Below are positions 32,835-35,868 of a DNA stretch of 35,868 nucleotides, piece by piece. The DNA is taken from positions 1 to 35,868 of the forward strand of contig CALGAR010000015.1 in assembly GCA_937959285.1 (NCBI GenBank), written 5' to 3'. Both the position numbers and the translations under genes were made by a program. The stretch is from an uncultured Bryobacterales bacterium. Its GTDB lineage: Bacteria > Acidobacteriota > Terriglobia > Bryobacterales > Bryobacteraceae. How positions within the stretch are numbered: position 1 is the stretch's first letter; the number at the start of each line of letters is the position of its first letter. Below the pieces are notes generated by a model. The model saw only the letters and a program-made list of their open reading frames with translations, was not told where the DNA came from and ran no database searches.

Positions 32835-32867
32835 GAGAGAAGGTATGAGCGAGTTTGAACCCTTAAG

Positions 32868-33101
32868 CTATCGCTGGGTTTGAAGCGAGCGTATCAGATT
32901 CTTCAACTCTTCCTCGGACAAGGACCGGGAAGCCTCTTGATTCTGCTGGGCTGCCAGTTTGATTTCCTTGCGCAGAATGGGCAAATGCCGGGGAGCGGCA
33001 ATTCCGATCTTTACGCGCGAGGAAGAAATATCCATCACTTGCAGTTCAATCTCATCCCCGATGAGGATCGATTCTCCGGAACGGCGGCTGATTACGAGCA
33101 T
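32868..33101 (-). CDS. csrA: Carbon storage regulator CsrA
   Basis: This is an RNA-binding homodimer that blocks translation by covering GGA-containing leaders. The 77-residue product starts MLVISRRSGESILIGDEIEL and continues VMDISSSRVKIGIAAP. The essential Arg6 and Arg44 (PILRKEI) are conserved. The C-terminal tail (about 50-77) is longer and more charged than in E. coli CsrA (61 residues), as in other species that use FliW, where the extended helix contributes to FliW contact. The start codon lies inside the end of fliW (10-bp overlap), so the two are co-translated. Flagellin follows downstream, giving the classical fliW-csrA-flagellin order. Confidence 0.95.
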   Translation of the reverse strand: MLVISRRSGESILIGDEIELQVMDISSSRVKIGIAAPRHLPILRKEIKLAAQQNQEASRSLSEEELKNLIRSLQTQR

Positions 33102-33556
33102 GACGATCTCTCCGGCTCCGGCAGGATTGGGTGTTGGTGAGAGTAGCCGGAATCTACTTGTATAGCCTGCACGCCCCGCCGAATGTCAGTGCGTATTACT
33201 ACCGGCGCCAGGAGATTGGCTGTTAGAGGGCCAACTGGCGGGATCGTGAGGATGGCGAGACAGGCGATCTCCCCGCCGATTTCAAGCCGGGTATCAGGAG
33301 GAAGCTCCAATGCCTCCAGATACTCGGGGTGCAAGTTCAGGCGGTAGTTGGGATCGATCGACAGGACAGGAAGGGTGAGAAAACAAAGCCCGGCGTGGAT
33401 CAGGCTTTGGAGAAAGATGATGGGAGCGGTCTCGGGACGATGGAGCACCAGAAATCGGGTGTCGCTCTCGAATGCCGGCACTCCGTATGGAAACTCAATC
33501 ACTGCCTCTTCCGGATATTCGAGCAACCCGAATTGAACTGTCTGTGTCTGCGGCAT
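33092..33556 (-). CDS. fliW: Flagellar assembly factor FliW
   Basis: FliW binds either flagellin or CsrA. When flagellin is exported, FliW sequesters CsrA and so releases flagellin translation. The 154-residue product shows FGLLEYPEEAVIEFPYGVPAFES near the N-terminus (the F-P-x-G-x-P/AFE signature), FLVLHRPETAPIIFLQSL, a central region around LPPDTRLEIGGEIACLAILTIP, and TANLLAPVVIRTDIRRGVQAI near the C-terminus, all typical of the family. It ends overlapping csrA by 10 bp. It starts 44 bp after the stop of the sugar-phosphate transferase gene, so EPS initiation and the flagellar switch may share a transcript. Confidence 0.95.
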   Translation of the reverse strand: MPQTQTVQFGLLEYPEEAVIEFPYGVPAFESDTRFLVLHRPETAPIIFLQSLIHAGLCFLTLPVLSIDPNYRLNLHPEYLEALELPPDTRLEIGGEIACLAILTIPPVGPLTANLLAPVVIRTDIRRGVQAIQVDSGYSHQHPILPEPERSSCS

Positions 33557-33600
33557 CAGCCCCTCAAGAAGTAGTGGCAGGAATCAAAAAATCTCTCACT

Positions 33601-34986
33601 TCAATTGGCGCCGCGAGTAAGAAGCATGATTTTCACCGTGTGAAACATGATGTAGAAGTCCAGCGCCAGAGAGAGATGCTTGATGTAGTAGAGATCGTAC
33701 TCCAGCTTGGTAACCGTATCCTCGAGAGTATTGCCGTACTTGTAGTTGATCTGGGCCCAACCGGTGATGCCGGGTAATACGCAAAAACGCTGGCGATAAA
33801 AAGGAATCTGCTCAGCCAGGGTTTTCACGAACTCCGGCCGCTCGGGCCGGGGGCCGACAATAGCCATATCCCCTTTGAGTACGTTGAATAGCTGAGGAAG
33901 CTCATCGAGGCGGAGCAGGCGCAGCCACCGGCCTACGGGCGTGATTCTTGGATCGTCCTTCTGCGCCCAGACCGCGCCTGTTCTTGCCTCTGCATTCGCA
34001 TACATCGATCGGAACTTGTAGACCGTAAAGTGGCGGTTGTTGAGGCCAACGCGGGTCTGGCGGAAAAGTACAGGTCCAGGTGAAGAGAGCCGCACGGCAA
34101 TCGCAACGAGAATCATCAGCGGCAGCGTGACCAGGATTCCGATTACGGCAATAGCCAGGGAAACAATGCCTTGCAGGACGAGCGTCCGTTTTCGCGGTCC
34201 CCAGCCCGAGAAGATTAACTGAGAGGGGCGGAGATCGTGGAGGCAGACCCGATTAAAGGCAGTCTCATAGAGACTCGATGTCTCTTCAACACGGATGCCT
34301 GAAAGGTTCAGATTTAGCAGTTCATAGACGGGAAGGCGCTGTCTGCGTTCAGACATGCCGACGACGATTCGGTCCGGCTTGACAACCTCCACCACTTCCC
34401 GCAGTTTTCGAATGGAGCCGAGGGATCGAATTTCCGAATCGTTGACGCCGTCTTCCTCCAGGTCCAGATACCCGACGCAGGTAAAGCCCAGCTCCGGATG
34501 CTCCTTGATCCGGCGTACAATTTGGCGAACACTGGGACTGATTCCGACAAAAAGAATCCGCTCGGCTCCGAGGACGCTGAAAACTAAACGCTGGTAAAGA
34601 ATGCGCCATGCAGGCAGCAAAACGAGGCACAATCCGCTGCCGGCAATCATGATCCAGCGGGGCAGTCGCCAGTCCGCTTCGACATAGGCCAAACAGCCCT
34701 GAATCAGGAAGGCCACCCCAATAACGAGGCAGACCTGTTGCACCAGCAAGGTCTTCTGCCGAACGCGGATATTGTCGTAAAGATCGCTGAAGTATAAGCC
34801 AATGAGAATGCTGCTTGTAACGAGCAGCAGCCGCAGGAAACCGTCCTCAAAGAAGAGGTAGAACTGCAGCTCTTCTCCTATAAACCAGGCTGTGGCAGCC
34901 GTATAACAGCTCAGGATGAGTACAACTTCGGAGAAGATGAGACCGATGACACTGCTCGGTATAAAAACGCGAAAGAGTTGAATCAT
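33601..34986 (-). CDS. Polyprenyl-phosphate sugar-1-phosphate transferase (EPS initiation)
   Basis: This membrane enzyme transfers a sugar-1-phosphate to undecaprenyl phosphate and starts EPS repeat-unit assembly. The 461-residue product has four or five N-terminal transmembrane helices (about 8-150), a nucleotide-binding-like domain (ERILFVGISPSVRQIVRRI, VGYLDLEEDG), a further hydrophobic segment (about 278-308) and the C-terminal bacterial sugar transferase domain: SSPGPVLFRQTRVGLNNRHF, YKFRSMYANAE, LRLDELPQLFNVLKGDMAIV, GPRPERPEFV and GITGWAQINYKYG. The MIQLFRVFIPSS start and overall plan resemble the EpsB/TIGR03013 group linked to XrtA/PEP-CTERM systems; no exosortase gene is in the window. 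A hairpin (35003-35022) precedes the ATG by 16 bp. Confidence 0.92.
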   Translation of the reverse strand: MIQLFRVFIPSSVIGLIFSEVVLILSCYTAATAWFIGEELQFYLFFEDGFLRLLLVTSSILIGLYFSDLYDNIRVRQKTLLVQQVCLVIGVAFLIQGCLAYVEADWRLPRWIMIAGSGLCLVLLPAWRILYQRLVFSVLGAERILFVGISPSVRQIVRRIKEHPELGFTCVGYLDLEEDGVNDSEIRSLGSIRKLREVVEVVKPDRIVVGMSERRQRLPVYELLNLNLSGIRVEETSSLYETAFNRVCLHDLRPSQLIFSGWGPRKRTLVLQGIVSLAIAVIGILVTLPLMILVAIAVRLSSPGPVLFRQTRVGLNNRHFTVYKFRSMYANAEARTGAVWAQKDDPRITPVGRWLRLLRLDELPQLFNVLKGDMAIVGPRPERPEFVKTLAEQIPFYRQRFCVLPGITGWAQINYKYGNTLEDTVTKLEYDLYYIKHLSLALDFYIMFHTVKIMLLTRGAN

Positions 34987-35094
34987 CGGACAGATTTTTG
35001 GATCCCTTCCGCCTGGAAGGGAGGATCGCTATGTGTTTAGCTTACACGACAAACGGTCGAATTTTTCGTAGTCCGGTAGATATTAACTTTAGTC
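34987..35094 (-). promoter_or_regulatory. Leader/promoter region of the sugar transferase gene
   Basis: These 108 bp follow the MDR dehydrogenase stop. TCCCTTCC-AGGC-GGAAGGGA (35022-35003 on the minus strand) is a perfect 8-bp stem with a 4-nt loop, with no U-run after it. AT-rich sequence at about 35055-35095 could hold a promoter; no clear -35/-10 pair was seen. The hairpin may be a leader structure or part of an upstream 3' end. Confidence 0.4.
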
Positions 35095-35868
35095 CTAACC
35101 CTGATTCTCCAGAAGAACTTTAAGGGTTCCTGGGGTGGCGGCTTTTTCGAAACCACGACGCGCCTCGTGAAGAGGAACCGTTTCCGAAATGAAGCCGTCC
35201 AGCCGGATTTTGCGTGCCGAAAGCAATCGCAATGCCGGTTCGAACCTCCCGCAGCGGGATCCAACGAGGGTAATCTCATTCACAATCACCGGAGCGGTGT
35301 TCATTGAAACGGTTCCGTGAACCGTTGATTTCATGACAACAGTGCCGCGCGGTTTCACCATTTGAACGGCCTCGGTCAGCCCTGCGGCTGACCCTGTCGC
35401 GTCAATGACGATGTCGTAGGCTGCCTGAGGCCGCCGCTTTGCTGCCTCGGTCGAAATCCCGACGGCTTCGGAAAGCCGCAGCTTCTCCTTGTGACGCCCG
35501 TACTGGTGGACTTCTGCACCGTGGACGTGAAGCACTTGGGCGATGAGCAGGCCAAGTTTGCCGTCGCCCAGGACAGCCACCGGCTGCCGGCGGGCAATGC
35601 GGATCTGATCCAATATCTCACAGGCTGCCGCTAGCGGTTCAACAAAGACAGCCTCCTCGGTGGGGATCGAATTTGGCACGATATGCAAATTTCGTTCTGG
35701 CAAATCGATAAATTCTCTGAAAGCGCCCGGGTGTTTCACGATCCCCAGAACCGTCCGCTTCGGACAATGCCTGCCGAGATCCTGCAAGCACCATGAACAC
35801 TTGCCGCAGGCAAGATTGATCTCTCCCACAACCCTCTTGCCGATAAGCTTTCGGTTCGTTGCCTGGAC
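35095..35868 (-). CDS. Zinc-type medium-chain dehydrogenase (gene runs off right edge)
   Basis: The frame is open to the last base, so the N-terminal part of this NAD(P)-dependent MDR dehydrogenase is missing (about 80-100 residues from family length). The visible part begins IGKRVVGEI, has four cysteines spaced as in the structural zinc lobe (NLACGKCSWCLQDLGRHCPK), AVFVEPLAAACEILDQI, the Rossmann motif VAVLGDGKLGLLIAQVL, and DIVIDATGSAAGLTEAVQMV. These are alcohol/sorbitol-dehydrogenase-like features. The substrate is unknown. A GTG at 35829 is an internal valine codon rather than the start, since the zinc-lobe sequence continues upstream. Its stop lies 108 bp before the sugar transferase ATG, so linkage to EPS sugar metabolism is possible but unproven. 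Confidence 0.88.
   Translation of the reverse strand, partial: VQATNRKLIGKRVVGEINLACGKCSWCLQDLGRHCPKRTVLGIVKHPGAFREFIDLPERNLHIVPNSIPTEEAVFVEPLAAACEILDQIRIARRQPVAVLGDGKLGLLIAQVLHVHGAEVHQYGRHKEKLRLSEAVGISTEAAKRRPQAAYDIVIDATGSAAGLTEAVQMVKPRGTVVMKSTVHGTVSMNTAPVIVNEITLVGSRCGRFEPALRLLSARKIRLDGFISETVPLHEARRGFEKAATPGTLKVLLENQG

Noticed and set aside
35003..35022. Strong hairpin considered as a terminator of the MDR dehydrogenase gene
   Set aside because: No U-run follows on either strand; it is close to the next start codon and was kept only as a leader structure.

Overview
The window looks like chromosomal DNA of a moderately GC-rich, flagellated Gram-negative bacterium, most likely an acidobacterium of the Solibacter/Bryobacter type. 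The taxonomic guess rests on gene content (paired TPR/O-GlcNAc-transferase-like genes, long secreted FN3/beta-helix proteins, a FliW-CsrA-flagellin block, an RPA-type replication initiator) and was not tested by any search. Start codons are diverse: several genes are best read from TTG or GTG with a good Shine-Dalgarno in front.

Bases 1-19045 form an exopolysaccharide (EPS) or surface-glycan locus. It begins with the 5' part of a heparinase II/III-family gene (minus, runs off the left edge), then wecB (plus). A minus-strand operon follows: secreted FN3/beta-helix protein, GT4, membrane GT2. A left-handed beta-helix acyltransferase (plus) converges on a second minus operon: secreted tail-fibre-like/jelly-roll protein, a second FN3/beta-helix paralogue, acyl carrier protein, KAS III. 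A third minus operon holds two GT4 genes and an AlgD-like GDP-mannose 6-dehydrogenase, and a plus-strand GT4 closes the locus. Together these suggest a uronate-containing, possibly acylated polymer processed by secreted beta-helix proteins.

Bases 19054-21270 hold a plasmid-type replication initiator gene (RPA family, minus) and, upstream of it, a 609-bp gene-free region with ten copies of a 19-bp iteron (TTACGATgAagCaCAygGC) in both orientations. Neighbouring same-strand copies are spaced 21 or 32 bp, about two or three helical turns. This looks like an iteron origin or a domesticated derivative of one, and it lies directly against a sigma-28-like promoter of fliD.

Bases 21271-33556 form a flagellar filament and modification locus: fliD and a small putative flagellar chaperone (plus); an overlapping minus operon of TPR-OGT, SAM methyltransferase and FkbM methyltransferase; a CzcD-like zinc exporter (plus); a second TPR-OGT (minus); a 917-residue flagellin with a clear terminator and a leader carrying a CsrA-type hairpin; csrA; and fliW. 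The arrangement predicts a heavily glycosylated filament with the FliW/CsrA translational switch.

Bases 33601-35868 return to EPS: a polyprenyl-phosphate sugar-1-phosphate transferase (the initiating enzyme) directly upstream of fliW-csrA, and the C-terminal part of a zinc-type MDR dehydrogenase that runs off the right edge. No tRNA, rRNA, CRISPR array or insertion sequence was seen.
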